DNA from: Phycicoccus elongatus Lp2 | Lineage (GTDB): Bacteria; Actinomycetota; Actinomycetes; Actinomycetales; Dermatophilaceae | Direction: 5' to 3' | Length of the DNA stretch: 64,000 nt | Assembly (NCBI RefSeq): GCF_000367525.1 | Contig: NZ_HF570956.1 | Coordinates: 300,721-364,720, forward strand | Shown here: positions 43,838-53,420 of the stretch, one piece after another | Position numbering within the stretch: the first letter of the stretch is position 1 | How the letters are laid out: each line of letters starts with the position of its first letter | Program-made: the position numbers and the translations under genes | The notes under the pieces: model-generated | The model's input: the letters and a program-made list of their open reading frames with translations, nothing else | What the model was told of the DNA's origin: nothing | The model's database searches: none

Positions 43838-45207
43838 GCCAAAGCACCCACCCTTGTGTCGGCGCCTTGACCGAGGACGGTGTCCAGCGTCAGGTCAGAG
43901 GCGAGAAGAGTTGCCCCATAGTCGGCGAGGACGAGCCTGCCCTCCGCGGTGAGCGATTCGTTGAACTCGCGAAGACTGCGCTGTTTGAGCGGGTGGGGAC
44001 CGCCGCGCGGAGTTCCCCGGGTGTGGTGGATCCAAATCCATGCGGCAGCCAACTTTGCAGTCTCGGCGTCGATCCGCAGGCCCGGGACACTGCGGAGGAT
44101 TGACGTGGGGGCGCGCCGCAGACCCGCCAGTACGGCGCGGGCGTGATGGAAGTCGGTCAGCCCTTCTTGGTTGAGCCGGTGCACATGGTGGGTCAGGTAG
44201 GTCAGGCCGGCGACGCTGTTGCCTAAGTCGGTGGCGAGGGCGGTGGAGTCCTTCCTCGGCAGACCGAGGATGGACCAGAGCGATTCCATCCGTGGCCGTC
44301 GACTCTCCCCGCCAGGACCACCGCGAACCAGCACCAACTCCCTCAGGAGCGCCAATGCCGCATTACGACTGGCCTCCTGCTCCTGCTGACCCTCAAGGAA
44401 GACCTCGGGCGTGCGCGAGAGCGCTGCAGGGACATGCTGCTGGCCCAGGCCGACCTCGGCGATGGCCCGCCACAGTTCTGCCCGGGCCACGGCGACCTCG
44501 AGAGCATCGAGCAATGTTTGTTCGTCGCGATCGTTCGCGGCCCGATCGACCAGTTCGGTATCGAGGGCTACTGTCAGCCGTGCCGCGCGGAAGAGCGCGG
44601 GGCTCTGACTCGACTGCCACGACGCGACCAGGACCCGAGCCTGCGTCGCCAGGTCCTCGTCGGGCACGACGGCCATGCCATAAGCCCTCGTGAGTCTGCG
44701 GAACCGCTGCAGGCGCGGGTCCTCGCGATCACGAGTGCGGGCGAGCAAGGCCAAGAGCTCGCTTTGGGCGATCCAGAGGTCGCCCAGTTCGAGCGGGGTG
44801 AAGTCAGGCGCAGAATCGGTTCGGCGACGTAGAGGCGATCCACAGTCGGGGCAGACCAAGACCCATGCCACCCGCGTCCACAGGTGGCCGCTGCGTCGGC
44901 AGCAGCTGCACACCATCGTCATCGGGTCACGCCGCGGCAACTGCAACGCTCCGGGCAGGCGACAGCCGAGGGTCTGGGCGCTTAGCGTGTTTCGGCCAAT
45001 CCCGACCGCATGGGAGAGGGACCGCACGGTCTCGACGGAGGGGTCGTCATAGAGCCCCTGAAGGCTGGTCGGCGCTTCCGGCCAGAGTTGCTTGACTGTC
45101 AGCCCTAGCCGCTCTGCCACCCGATGGACCATCGCCGGCAATGACTCCCCGGGCAGGAGCTGGACATAGACCGGCAGGCGATCTGGCCGCCGCTTCGCCC
45201 TGGTCAC
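43834..45207 (-). CDS. TniQ-family target-selection protein 2
   Basis: 457 residues: LLPGESLPAMVHRVAERLGLT near 18-38 is the TniQ opening, and zinc pairs C100-C103 and C119-C122 (VCSCCRRSGHLW, VCPDCGSPL) follow. The rest is helical with a TnsD-like tail. Two TniQ proteins in one operon suggest two targeting choices or a joint complex. GTG 45207 lies just past the tnsC stop. Confidence 0.75.
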   Translation of the reverse strand: MTRAKRRPDRLPVYVQLLPGESLPAMVHRVAERLGLTVKQLWPEAPTSLQGLYDDPSVETVRSLSHAVGIGRNTLSAQTLGCRLPGALQLPRRDPMTMVCSCCRRSGHLWTRVAWVLVCPDCGSPLRRRTDSAPDFTPLELGDLWIAQSELLALLARTRDREDPRLQRFRRLTRAYGMAVVPDEDLATQARVLVASWQSSQSPALFRAARLTVALDTELVDRAANDRDEQTLLDALEVAVARAELWRAIAEVGLGQQHVPAALSRTPEVFLEGQQEQEASRNAALALLRELVLVRGGPGGESRRPRMESLWSILGLPRKDSTALATDLGNSVAGLTYLTHHVHRLNQEGLTDFHHARAVLAGLRRAPTSILRSVPGLRIDAETAKLAAAWIWIHHTRGTPRGGPHPLKQRSLREFNESLTAEGRLVLADYGATLLASDLTLDTVLGQGADTRVGALA

Positions 45208-45208
45208 C

Positions 45209-46255
45209 TCACTGCCCACTGGCCGTGGCCATCGCCTCAGCCCGCGCGGTCTGGTCCTGGGCGCGGCCGCTGAGCCGGACAGCGTCGAAGTGGGCACGGC
45301 CCAGCGGCTCGCCCGTGGCGAGGGCCGCGGTAGCGGCGTCGATGACGACAGTGGCCGTGTCCCCAACGAAGCCTTGGGTGCGGGACCAGAGGTATGCCGC
45401 GTGATGGCGGGCGAGGTAGCCGGGCGGTTCGCCGGGTAGATAGGGCGACAGCATCTCCTCCAAGCCACGCAGGAGGCGCTGCCAGTCACGTCGACCGGCT
45501 GGGGTATCGATCGCGTAGGGAGCGACCGTGTGTTCGGAGAGACGACCGCGGATCTGCGGGTCGGACAATGCCTCTCCACCAGAGATGTGGGCGCCAACCA
45601 GGACAAGGACGCCGCCATGCTCCCCCAGTGTCGTGTTCAGATGCTTGACCGCATTGAGGGTGGCGCGGCCAGTGATGCTGCTGGTACGCAGCATGTGGGC
45701 GTCATCGATGATGAGCAGCCGAATCTGGTGCAAGCCGAACGATTTCGTGGTTTGCAGCGCCATCCGGGTCTCGGTGCTCTCGGCGGCTTTGATGTTGCCG
45801 ATGAACCCCAGGATCTGGGCATAGAGATCCCGGCTGCGCGACTCGGACTGCAGCGACAGATAGACCACCGGCACCCAATCGGCCATCAGCCCCGGCTCCG
45901 GAGCCCAGCGCGGACACGAATCAGAGGCGACGTCGCCCAGCCAATGACGGTGCAACGACTGGGCCCACGCCTTGACGAGCGTGGACTTGCCCGCCGTGAA
46001 CGGCGCGGACACAGCAATCACGGTTCGTGCGCCGGCCGGCGCCAGCATCGCCGACTCCAACGCGAACGTGAGATCGGCACTGACTCGCTCGTGAACCGGA
46101 GAAGGGACAGGTCGACCTCGCAAGGCGATCCTGACCGAGTCGGCATACGCGGTCCGCGCCTCAGGTGACGAAGCGGCCAACTGTGCAGGTGGCAGGGGCG
46201 CCGGCAACGCTGGCGGCGGACTGGTCGCTTGGGCGTGCCAGAGTTGCGCATCCAT
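45209..46255 (-). CDS. tnsC: TnsC/TniB-like AAA+ transposition regulator
   Basis: 348-residue AAA ATPase. Walker A is SAPFTAGKST (84-91; first Gly replaced by Ala), Walker B is LLIIDDAHML (180-186), with sensor VLVGAHISG and arginine RGRLSEH. A C-terminal helical region follows. Such proteins polymerise on DNA between the TniQ-bound target and the transposase. ATG shares one base with the tnsB stop (TGATG). Confidence 0.85.
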   Translation of the reverse strand: MDAQLWHAQATSPPPALPAPLPPAQLAASSPEARTAYADSVRIALRGRPVPSPVHERVSADLTFALESAMLAPAGARTVIAVSAPFTAGKSTLVKAWAQSLHRHWLGDVASDSCPRWAPEPGLMADWVPVVYLSLQSESRSRDLYAQILGFIGNIKAAESTETRMALQTTKSFGLHQIRLLIIDDAHMLRTSSITGRATLNAVKHLNTTLGEHGGVLVLVGAHISGGEALSDPQIRGRLSEHTVAPYAIDTPAGRRDWQRLLRGLEEMLSPYLPGEPPGYLARHHAAYLWSRTQGFVGDTATVVIDAATAALATGEPLGRAHFDAVRLSGRAQDQTARAEAMATASGQ

Positions 46256-48438
46256 CAGTCGCCCACGTCGTCATAGTCCGGCCAGACCTCATCGACATCG
46301 ACAACGGTTGCCGATTCGCGGATCCGTGCCCGTGCTGGACGGAGGGGGACCACGTTGCTGTCCGGCTGACCATCGACCAAGACCCGAGCCTCTGCAGCCT
46401 CGCAGTGGTCGATCAGCGCCTGTTGGTGACGGAGCGCGGCTGCGCCGAGTTGGGTGCGCCATTCCTCGACCGACGGTGGCGTGGTGAGTTCGCCGATTGC
46501 GTCGATGATCTCGTGCATGGTGCCGCGCCGGGACAGGACGTTGTTGCCGCCGCGGGCCTTGATCAACTGCCGGGCGCGCTGGACCACGACATCCGTGAGC
46601 GGCGCATCGACGAGGCCCGCGTGGCGCCATCGCAGCTCCACGACGCGATCGTTGGTGATCGCGGACCGGTGCCACAAACGGGTCCGATCCCGCGGGTCAT
46701 AGAAGAAGGGGATCTTGCTGTCCTCGGCTCGGAACGTCCCGGGTCGCAGCCCGCGTAGCTCGTCGACGACCGGCCCGTCGTACGTCAGGCCCTTGTAGGT
46801 GACGCCGGCGTTGCCGATGCTCAACCAGCGGATCGGCAGGAACTGATAGATCAGGTCCGGGTGTTGTGGCACGAGGATCCTGCCGGTCGCCACCGAGAGC
46901 ATGTCGAAGGCCTCGAGCGGGGAGAACTTGCCGTCCTCGACTCCGGGGATCTTGATGCCGTCGTGCTTGTTGCGGTGATAGTCCAATGCAATGAACCGGT
47001 GCAGATGCTGCTCCAGTTCCCGCGCGGTCAGGAGCGGCTCGTCGGCGGTCATGCCCACATGTCGGCCGCGCTCCTGGACGTTGCGGCCCTTGAATCCCGG
47101 GATCGCCTGATAGGCCCGCTGCAGGGTGTCGTGCCAGCGCTCGACGTGCGCGTTGTCCGTCGGGTGCCCGACGCGTGAAGTCAGCAGGTCGACGCCCAGG
47201 TCACGCAGGACCTCCCGTAGATGGGTGGAGATGAAGATCGCGCCGTTGTCGGCGCGGATCGACTTCGGTGTCACCCCCGGCTTCACGTGGACCCCGTCGA
47301 GGGAGCGGTCGGTCTTCAACGCCGGCTTGTGAGCCACCAGTGGGTGCGGTGAGAAGTCCAACGACGCCGGTATGCCGCACCAGCGGAAGTCATCGATGGT
47401 GGTCCCGTTCACCACCATCGAGAACGGGCGCATCACGTCATACAACGCCATCGCGACATCGATCGCGGTCGCCGACCGAGGGACCACGCGGCACGCGACG
47501 ACCACCCTGGTGGGCACTGAGATGAAGGTGATGATCTCAACCGAGAACGCACGTGAATGGACGTCATCCCAGACCAGGTTGTCCGCACGGGTCACGTCCA
47601 CCGCGAGGTGACCGGGGTGAATGTCGGGGTAGCTGTCGAAACCGCGCCGCTTGCGCATCTTGACGCCCTTGTGGCCACGCGCCGTGGAGCCCAGTGCGGC
47701 GTAGCGTTGCGACAGATACTGCTGCGCCAGGCGTTGGGGGAGCTGGAGATCCGTGATCCCGTCCTGCTTCAGCCGCACGTGGATCCGGCGCTCGATCTCG
47801 ATCAGGTTGACCTTCGACACCGTCCCATCGAAGGGAGCCAACTCCTCGTCGACGATGCGAATGAATCGCGCATCCAGCACCTCCCAGCCCTGTTTGCCCT
47901 TCGTCTTACGTCGATCAACCAACCCACGAAGACCGTGTCGACGCCATGCCTTGATCCAGTTCCACAACGTGGTCGCAGATGTGTTGGTGTCCTTCAGCTC
48001 ACCGGACATCACCCGCCACGCGAGCACCCGGTCGCCCGCGTTCTCCTGCGAGAGTTGGCGTGCCATCGCCTCGACCCTCTTGGTCAAGGGCAAACCAAAG
48101 CCGTCTCCGTACGGGTAGTGCGGTTCGCCTTCACGGGCAAGTTCGGGGCAGCCGTCGGCATACGAGGTGAGGATTACGAGCACGACTTCCAGTCGAACGA
48201 GCGCTTGGTTTCGGGCGCTTTGGGCAAGGCTGCTCCACCAGGGCTCGAGCGCGGTGTGAGTCACCTGCTCGCCGCCACCCGACTTCTGCACGACCAGCCG
48301 ATCCCAGCGAATGTGCTCAACGTCGCCCAGCGCTCCCTTCACGGCCGGGCCGTGCCGGTCGATCGCCATAACGACAGCCGGTCCCGTAGGCATCAGGATC
48401 CGCGAGCCCAGTGAGAGCTCAACGCCGGCAATGGTCAC
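46255..48438 (-). CDS. tnsB: TnsB/TniA-type DDE transposase
   Basis: 727-residue integrase-fold transposase. It has N-terminal HTH domains (TNTSATTLWNWIKAWRRHGLRGLVD), a catalytic core with Asp281 (HLAVDVT), Asp397 (IRADNGAIF) and Glu433 (NAHVERWH), spacing DD35E, then a Mu-type beta barrel and a C-terminal tail for TnsC contact. GTG 48438 gives a four-base overlap with tnsA and is preferred to TTG 48465. It should bind the repeats in the TGTCGAG ends. Confidence 0.9.
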   Translation of the reverse strand: MTIAGVELSLGSRILMPTGPAVVMAIDRHGPAVKGALGDVEHIRWDRLVVQKSGGGEQVTHTALEPWWSSLAQSARNQALVRLEVVLVILTSYADGCPELAREGEPHYPYGDGFGLPLTKRVEAMARQLSQENAGDRVLAWRVMSGELKDTNTSATTLWNWIKAWRRHGLRGLVDRRKTKGKQGWEVLDARFIRIVDEELAPFDGTVSKVNLIEIERRIHVRLKQDGITDLQLPQRLAQQYLSQRYAALGSTARGHKGVKMRKRRGFDSYPDIHPGHLAVDVTRADNLVWDDVHSRAFSVEIITFISVPTRVVVACRVVPRSATAIDVAMALYDVMRPFSMVVNGTTIDDFRWCGIPASLDFSPHPLVAHKPALKTDRSLDGVHVKPGVTPKSIRADNGAIFISTHLREVLRDLGVDLLTSRVGHPTDNAHVERWHDTLQRAYQAIPGFKGRNVQERGRHVGMTADEPLLTARELEQHLHRFIALDYHRNKHDGIKIPGVEDGKFSPLEAFDMLSVATGRILVPQHPDLIYQFLPIRWLSIGNAGVTYKGLTYDGPVVDELRGLRPGTFRAEDSKIPFFYDPRDRTRLWHRSAITNDRVVELRWRHAGLVDAPLTDVVVQRARQLIKARGGNNVLSRRGTMHEIIDAIGELTTPPSVEEWRTQLGAAALRHQQALIDHCEAAEARVLVDGQPDSNVVPLRPARARIRESATVVDVDEVWPDYDDVGD

Positions 48439-49205
48439 CGCGCGGCCGCCGACGCCGTCAGACAAACCCGAGTCTCGCGACCCAATCGCTCATCAAGGTC
48501 CACCGTGAGGTCACCGCTGCGGATCCCATGCCAGACCGCCGAGAGAAGGTGCCCTTCGCCCTCGTCCAGGTCAATCACTTGACCTATGGTCCAAAGAGTT
48601 CCCAGATTCTCAACGAGCATCTTGAGGGCTGTCCGGTGCCACGGCATCGTGCGCCGGTAGCCATCCAGCCACATCAGGTTGACCCGCCGGGTGGCACTCA
48701 TGCCCGAGAAGAGCTCGTAGCGCCAGCCAAAAATGGCGCACGCCTCGCGAGTCAGCTCAGCGTGGGACTGGAACTTCTCGTCCTGCCGTTCGACCGGGCG
48801 AACGTCCCACACAGTGACGACACCAGCGACATCGATGCTCAAGAGATCTGGGTAATGGAAATCAAGCCTCCCGGCCTTTGCGATTTGGAACAGAACCCGC
48901 GCAGGCTGCGGAACCAACCACACAATGCTGGGTCGCTGATCAAGGTCGCGGACGAGGTCATGTTCGAGCCCAGACTCAAGGCGCAGATGCTGGCCAACGG
49001 TGATTGAGAACGCCCACACAGGTATATGAGATTGATGGCTTCCACTTCGGATCCCACGCGCCTGCCGGATTCTCGCGAGGTCGGGCGGCGCTGGCCCGAC
49101 CCAGGGCGTAGTCCCCGCACCAAAGTTGAAGTGCCATCGCGGCCCGCTCGGCGAGGTGGCACAAGAGCGCCCATGGGCAGGCAAACTCGCAATAGAGTGC
49201 TGCAT
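48435..49205 (-). CDS. tnsA: TnsA-like endonuclease subunit
   Basis: About 256 residues. Restriction-enzyme-like signature: Glu in LESGLEHDLVRDLDQRP (near 77-81), Asp120 in FHYPDLL, then VVTVWDVRPVERQ (131-141). TnsA cuts the 5' strands so that the element leaves cleanly. In the last motif an Arg stands where Tn7 TnsA has the catalytic Lys; DVRP seems usual in actinobacterial TnsA-like proteins. ATG 49205 follows GAAGGTG. First gene of the tnsA-B-C-tniQ-tniQ operon. Confidence 0.75.
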   Translation of the reverse strand: MQHSIASLPAHGRSCATSPSGPRWHFNFGAGTTPWVGPAPPDLARIRQARGIRSGSHQSHIPVWAFSITVGQHLRLESGLEHDLVRDLDQRPSIVWLVPQPARVLFQIAKAGRLDFHYPDLLSIDVAGVVTVWDVRPVERQDEKFQSHAELTREACAIFGWRYELFSGMSATRRVNLMWLDGYRRTMPWHRTALKMLVENLGTLWTIGQVIDLDEGEGHLLSAVWHGIRSGDLTVDLDERLGRETRVCLTASAAAR

Positions 49206-49500
49206 GACGGCACCTTCGTTCTTCGCGGACTCATCGGGACCGTCACTGGGGCACTGTTCGTCGCAACCGAACGGTGCCCCTCTCTCGTGGTCCCTCAGCA
49301 CAGGCTAGGACCGCTTCCCGGCTAATACCGCCATCCGTTGAGAACCAAACGGCATTCGCTTATTGCGTCCGCGCTTCTATCCACAGGGCGCCCGGAGAGG
49401 CCCCGCTACAGCGATATCAGACCGCCGCTGACCTGCGGGGACGCAATAATTGCGCCACCAGCGGTCTCGGTTCAAAACGCCAGCGAAGAGGTTCACGGCC
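49206..49500. other. Divergent intergenic region of element 5
   Basis: 295 bases between tnsA (leftward) and the zinc-finger gene (rightward). Both promoters must be here. AT-richer stretches such as TTGAGAACCAAACGG and CGCAATAATTGCG are visible; the latter is a short palindrome at about 49442-49454. No gene seen. Confidence 0.4.
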
Positions 49501-50106
49501 ATGACGAATTTTGGGATGAGCAACGGCGAGTTCAATGCGATGCTGGTTCAGCTCGACGAACTGCCTGGGCGCTGCGTGAACCCCATGTGCCTTCGACAAG
49601 TCACCTACCGAACGACAACGCGTGGTCGACAATCGCTCTTCTGCTCCACTCGTTGCCGCAAGGACACGTGGCGAATGAAGATCAAGCTCGCCAGATGGCT
49701 CCAACAGGTTGAGGAGAGTGCAGACCTCATCGATCGGCCAGCGTCCATGGCATCACTCAATGCCGCGGCCGCCCGCCTTCGATGGCTGCTGGTGCGCTAT
49801 CCGTTGGCTGAGGACTCCGGGGCGAAATCTTCAACCGACGACGAGTACATGCCCCTCGCCGTAGCCATGGCACGGCTCGGTGGGGGTTTCACCCCCGAGA
49901 TCCTTGACGAAGCATTGAGGTACGACGCTCGGATGCGCGTTCGTAGGCTGAGCCGCCGGACCAAGGTCCAGCCAGTGAGCCCGACCGACGTTGAGCTAGC
50001 GGACCAACGCAGGTATGCCGTCCGCTGGCAAGAACTAGCTCGGCGCCTCTCCTCGCGCGAGGAGGCCCCCAACGCATCCGAGCCCACGCCTGTGTCGGCG
50101 CAGTAG
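49501..50106 (+). CDS. Zinc-finger-like hypothetical protein
   Basis: 201 residues. An N-terminal CVNPMC and FCSTRCRKDTWR pair about 23 residues apart looks like a small zinc ribbon found at the end of CGNR-type or toxin-associated regulators. The rest is helical, Arg-rich, with a Ser/Pro tail. ATG 49501 follows AAGAGG. It precedes the helicase gene by 14 bases, in the same operon, so a DNA-binding regulator of the defence module is plausible. Family not recognised. Confidence 0.55.
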   Translation: MTNFGMSNGEFNAMLVQLDELPGRCVNPMCLRQVTYRTTTRGRQSLFCSTRCRKDTWRMKIKLARWLQQVEESADLIDRPASMASLNAAAARLRWLLVRYPLAEDSGAKSSTDDEYMPLAVAMARLGGGFTPEILDEALRYDARMRVRRLSRRTKVQPVSPTDVELADQRRYAVRWQELARRLSSREEAPNASEPTPVSAQ

Positions 50107-50120
50107 GGCAGGATCAACTC

Positions 50121-53100
50121 GTGCCAACGATCTTCGACAACCTTGCAATCGACCGTCAACTGGGCGGGGCTCTGAGGGAGCACTTTGCGAATTCCTACAG
50201 TCGAGTCGACGTGGCGACGGGGTATCTGGACTTGCGGGGGTGGGCTCATCTTGGCGAGGTCATCGAGCAGAAGACCTTCGCTGAAGGGGACGAGCCTGTC
50301 GCCCGAGTTCTCGTGGGCATGGTGGCCCCATCGGACTCGCAGGCGATCCTCAACTCACTTCAGAGTGAGCTGGCGGAACCCGATGTGGGTCCTGCGATCC
50401 ATGACAATGCCAAAGCGATTGAGCAGAAGGAGCGACTGGTGCGTCACCTACGCACCCAGCTGATGCGCGGTCTACCGACGAAGAGCGGTCAGACCACTCT
50501 GCAACTGATGAAGCGTCAGCTGGAATCGGGGCGTGTCCAGATCAAGGTGTTCACGCGTCGCCCACTGCACGGGAAGACGTACATCCTTCGAGGTGGGGGC
50601 GGACCTGTGCCCTTGTGGTCGTACCTCGGGTCATCCAACTTCACGGGCGCCGGGCTGTTCAACAATCTGGAACTCAATATCGACATCGCCGACCAAGACC
50701 CGAACCAGAAACTTGCCGCCTGGTTCGAGGACCGTTGGAACGACAAGTACTCGTTGACGATCACCAAGGAGATCATCGAACTCATCGAGGAGTCGTGGTC
50801 GGGCGAGGAACAAGCGACCCCGTTCGAGGTCTACCTCAAGGTCTGCCACGCCCTTTCACAAGACGCCCGCGACGGCCTGGGGTACATCCTCCCGAAATCC
50901 ATGCAAGACCTGCTGCTCGACTACCAAGTCACGGCCGTTCGCACCCTGGCCCGCCGCATCGTCCGCCGCGGCGGCACCATGCTCGGCGACGTCGTCGGCC
51001 TCGGCAAGACCCTCACGGCCATCGCTACCGCCCTCATGCTCCAAGCGGCCGAGGACTACTCCACCTTGGTCCTCTGCCCGAAGAACCTCGAGCAGATGTG
51101 GAAGGAGCACCTTGAGGCATACGGCGTCGAGGGTGCACGCGTCGTGCCCTACTCGATGGCCGACAAACTGTTGCCGGACCTGAAGCTCTTCAAGCTCGTA
51201 ATCTGCGATGAGTCCCACAACTTGCGCAATGACTCGACGAAGGCACACGAGGCCATCAGGGAATACGTACGACGGAACTCCAGCAAGGTTCTGCTGCTCA
51301 CGGCCACGCCATACAACCTGGCCTTCGCCGACGTGGCGAACCAGCTCGCCCTCTACATCGACGACGACGATGACCTCGGGATTGTCCCCTCAGCCGCCAT
51401 GGCGAAAGACCCGAACCTGGTCGACAGGGTCGACGGCAAGACGAACACACTGGTCGCCTTCAAACGATCCGAGGAAGCCGACGACTGGCGGCGCCTCATG
51501 TCAGATCATCTCGTTCGTCGCACCCGGACCTTCATCAAGAAGTCGGCGCGCAAAAAGACCGTCACCATGCCGGACGGCACGACGGGGCAGCGGGAGTACT
51601 TGCAGTTCGCCGATGGCAGGGAGTTCTTCTTCCCCACCCGGATCCCACACCCACTGACGCACAAGTTCGGAGAGAACGACCCGGCCTCACTCATGGAGGA
51701 TGACGACACGCTCAATGCCATCGCGAGGCTGACTCTGCCCAGGTACCGACTGTCCGACTACGAAGACCCCAGAACCGCCAAGACGCCGCAGGACAAGCAG
51801 TACCTGGACGACATCCGGTCCGGCCGTGGCAACGTGAGCGGCTTCGTCCGCGTCGGGCTCTTCAAGCGGCTCTCTTCCTCAGGCCACTCCTTCATTTTGT
51901 CTCTCCAGCGGCAGCGAGCCCGCAACGAGCTCTTCATCTACGCCCTCGACGAGAAGCTGCAGATCCCGTTGGGCACCTTTACGGACCGTCAGATCTTGGT
52001 CAGCGATGAGGACCTCGAGAACGACGAGCCAGTCGGCGGGTCCCTGGCGAGCCGATATGAGGAACTTCGCCAAAACGCGCCGGCCAAGAGCAAATGGCTC
52101 AACTCCACCGTCTTCAAGACGACACTGCGCCACGACCTCGTCAAGGACAACGAACTCATCACGGCCATGCTGAACCGGTTCGGCAGCTGGGACTCCACCC
52201 GCGACACGAAGGTCAACGCGCTGGTCGACCTGCTCCGAGGCGAGCACGAGGGCAAGAAGGTCCTCGTCTTCAGCGAGTACAAAGACACCGCCGACTACGT
52301 CGCCGAGGCCCTTGAAACCGCCGGAATCGACAATGTGGGCCTGGCTACCGGCGACTCCACAGACCCTTCCGACGCCGCTCGTCGCTTCTCGCCGCGCTCC
52401 AACCGGCTCCCCGGCCAGAGCGTCGAGGAGGTGAAGGAACCCGACAACCCGATCGACGTCCTGGTCGCCACGGACGTGCTCTCGGAGGGCCAGAACCTCC
52501 AAGACAGTCACGTCATCGTCAACTACGACCTCCCGTGGGCGATCATCCGCCTCATCCAGCGCGCCGGCCGCGTCGACCGTGTCGGACAAGAATCCGACAC
52601 GGTCCACGTATACCTGATCACTCACGACAAGCTCGAACAGCAGATCCGCCTGCGACAGCGCATCCGCGCACGCCTCAGCGCAGCAGCCGAGGCATTTGGG
52701 TCCGACGAACAGTTCTTCGGGACCGACGACGAAGTCAAACTGCTCAACGACTTCTACGACGGCCGACTATCAGACAGCGATGACGATGGTGAGGGCGAAG
52801 CGGACGCGGTCAGCGAGGCATGGCTCGCGTGGAGCAACGCGCAGGACAGCCACCCGGCCGTGACCAAGCGGGTCCTGGCCCTGCCAGACCTCATCCACTC
52901 AACCCGGGGCAGATACGCCCGCGAGGCCACGGGCGGCGTGACCTGCTTCGTTCGCACCGAGTCTGGCGTCGACGCCTTCGCAATCAGCGAGTCGGCGAGC
53001 GGCACTGAACGACTCCTCACACCAGCCGAGGCTCTACGCATCTTCGAGGCCGAGCCCACCACTCCGACCGCACCGCTACGTGACGATCACTTCGAGCGGG

Positions 53101-53420
53101 AAGCCGAGTTGGTCCGCGGCCCATTGACCATCGAGGCTCGAGCAGCCGGCAATCTCCGCGGAGTCCGCAAGCGGATCTGGGAACGCTTCGGTGGCACGTT
53201 CTACGCAGAGCAGGCGGAGGAGGCGCTCAACGCGCTTCACGAGCGGCCCCTAACAACCCATGCAACCAACCAACTATCTATCGCCCTGCGCAACAAGTAC
53301 GCCGACCAGGACGTCCTCGACCTGCTCGACCGCCTCTACCGGGAGGAACGCCTCGTCATCGGCTCCAGCGAGTCCGATGAGCTTCGGATCGTCTGTTCGA
53401 TTGGAGTCGCTGACACATGA
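50121..53420 (+). CDS. PLD-nuclease/SNF2-type helicase fusion
   Basis: 1099 residues. The N-terminal phospholipase-D-like nuclease domain has H150-x-K152 (PLHGKTYILRG) and GSSNFTGAGLFNNLELN. The helicase has Walker A GDVVGLGKT (289-297), DESH (363-366), LTATPYN and the C-terminal motifs LVFSEYKDTADY, ATDVLSEGQNLQ and IQRAGRVDRVGQ. A C-terminal 250-residue part is of unknown fold. The start is GTG 50121. It overlaps the methylase gene by four bases, so it probably works as the translocating nuclease of a restriction-like system. Confidence 0.85.
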   Translation: MPTIFDNLAIDRQLGGALREHFANSYSRVDVATGYLDLRGWAHLGEVIEQKTFAEGDEPVARVLVGMVAPSDSQAILNSLQSELAEPDVGPAIHDNAKAIEQKERLVRHLRTQLMRGLPTKSGQTTLQLMKRQLESGRVQIKVFTRRPLHGKTYILRGGGGPVPLWSYLGSSNFTGAGLFNNLELNIDIADQDPNQKLAAWFEDRWNDKYSLTITKEIIELIEESWSGEEQATPFEVYLKVCHALSQDARDGLGYILPKSMQDLLLDYQVTAVRTLARRIVRRGGTMLGDVVGLGKTLTAIATALMLQAAEDYSTLVLCPKNLEQMWKEHLEAYGVEGARVVPYSMADKLLPDLKLFKLVICDESHNLRNDSTKAHEAIREYVRRNSSKVLLLTATPYNLAFADVANQLALYIDDDDDLGIVPSAAMAKDPNLVDRVDGKTNTLVAFKRSEEADDWRRLMSDHLVRRTRTFIKKSARKKTVTMPDGTTGQREYLQFADGREFFFPTRIPHPLTHKFGENDPASLMEDDDTLNAIARLTLPRYRLSDYEDPRTAKTPQDKQYLDDIRSGRGNVSGFVRVGLFKRLSSSGHSFILSLQRQRARNELFIYALDEKLQIPLGTFTDRQILVSDEDLENDEPVGGSLASRYEELRQNAPAKSKWLNSTVFKTTLRHDLVKDNELITAMLNRFGSWDSTRDTKVNALVDLLRGEHEGKKVLVFSEYKDTADYVAEALETAGIDNVGLATGDSTDPSDAARRFSPRSNRLPGQSVEEVKEPDNPIDVLVATDVLSEGQNLQDSHVIVNYDLPWAIIRLIQRAGRVDRVGQESDTVHVYLITHDKLEQQIRLRQRIRARLSAAAEAFGSDEQFFGTDDEVKLLNDFYDGRLSDSDDDGEGEADAVSEAWLAWSNAQDSHPAVTKRVLALPDLIHSTRGRYAREATGGVTCFVRTESGVDAFAISESASGTERLLTPAEALRIFEAEPTTPTAPLRDDHFEREAELVRGPLTIEARAAGNLRGVRKRIWERFGGTFYAEQAEEALNALHERPLTTHATNQLSIALRNKYADQDVLDLLDRLYREERLVIGSSESDELRIVCSIGVADT

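Noticed and set aside
43834..45618. Longer TniQ2 start at 45618
   Set aside because: The added residues overlap tnsC and look like antiphase translation; GTG 45207 fits the operon spacing and the TniQ N-terminal motif.
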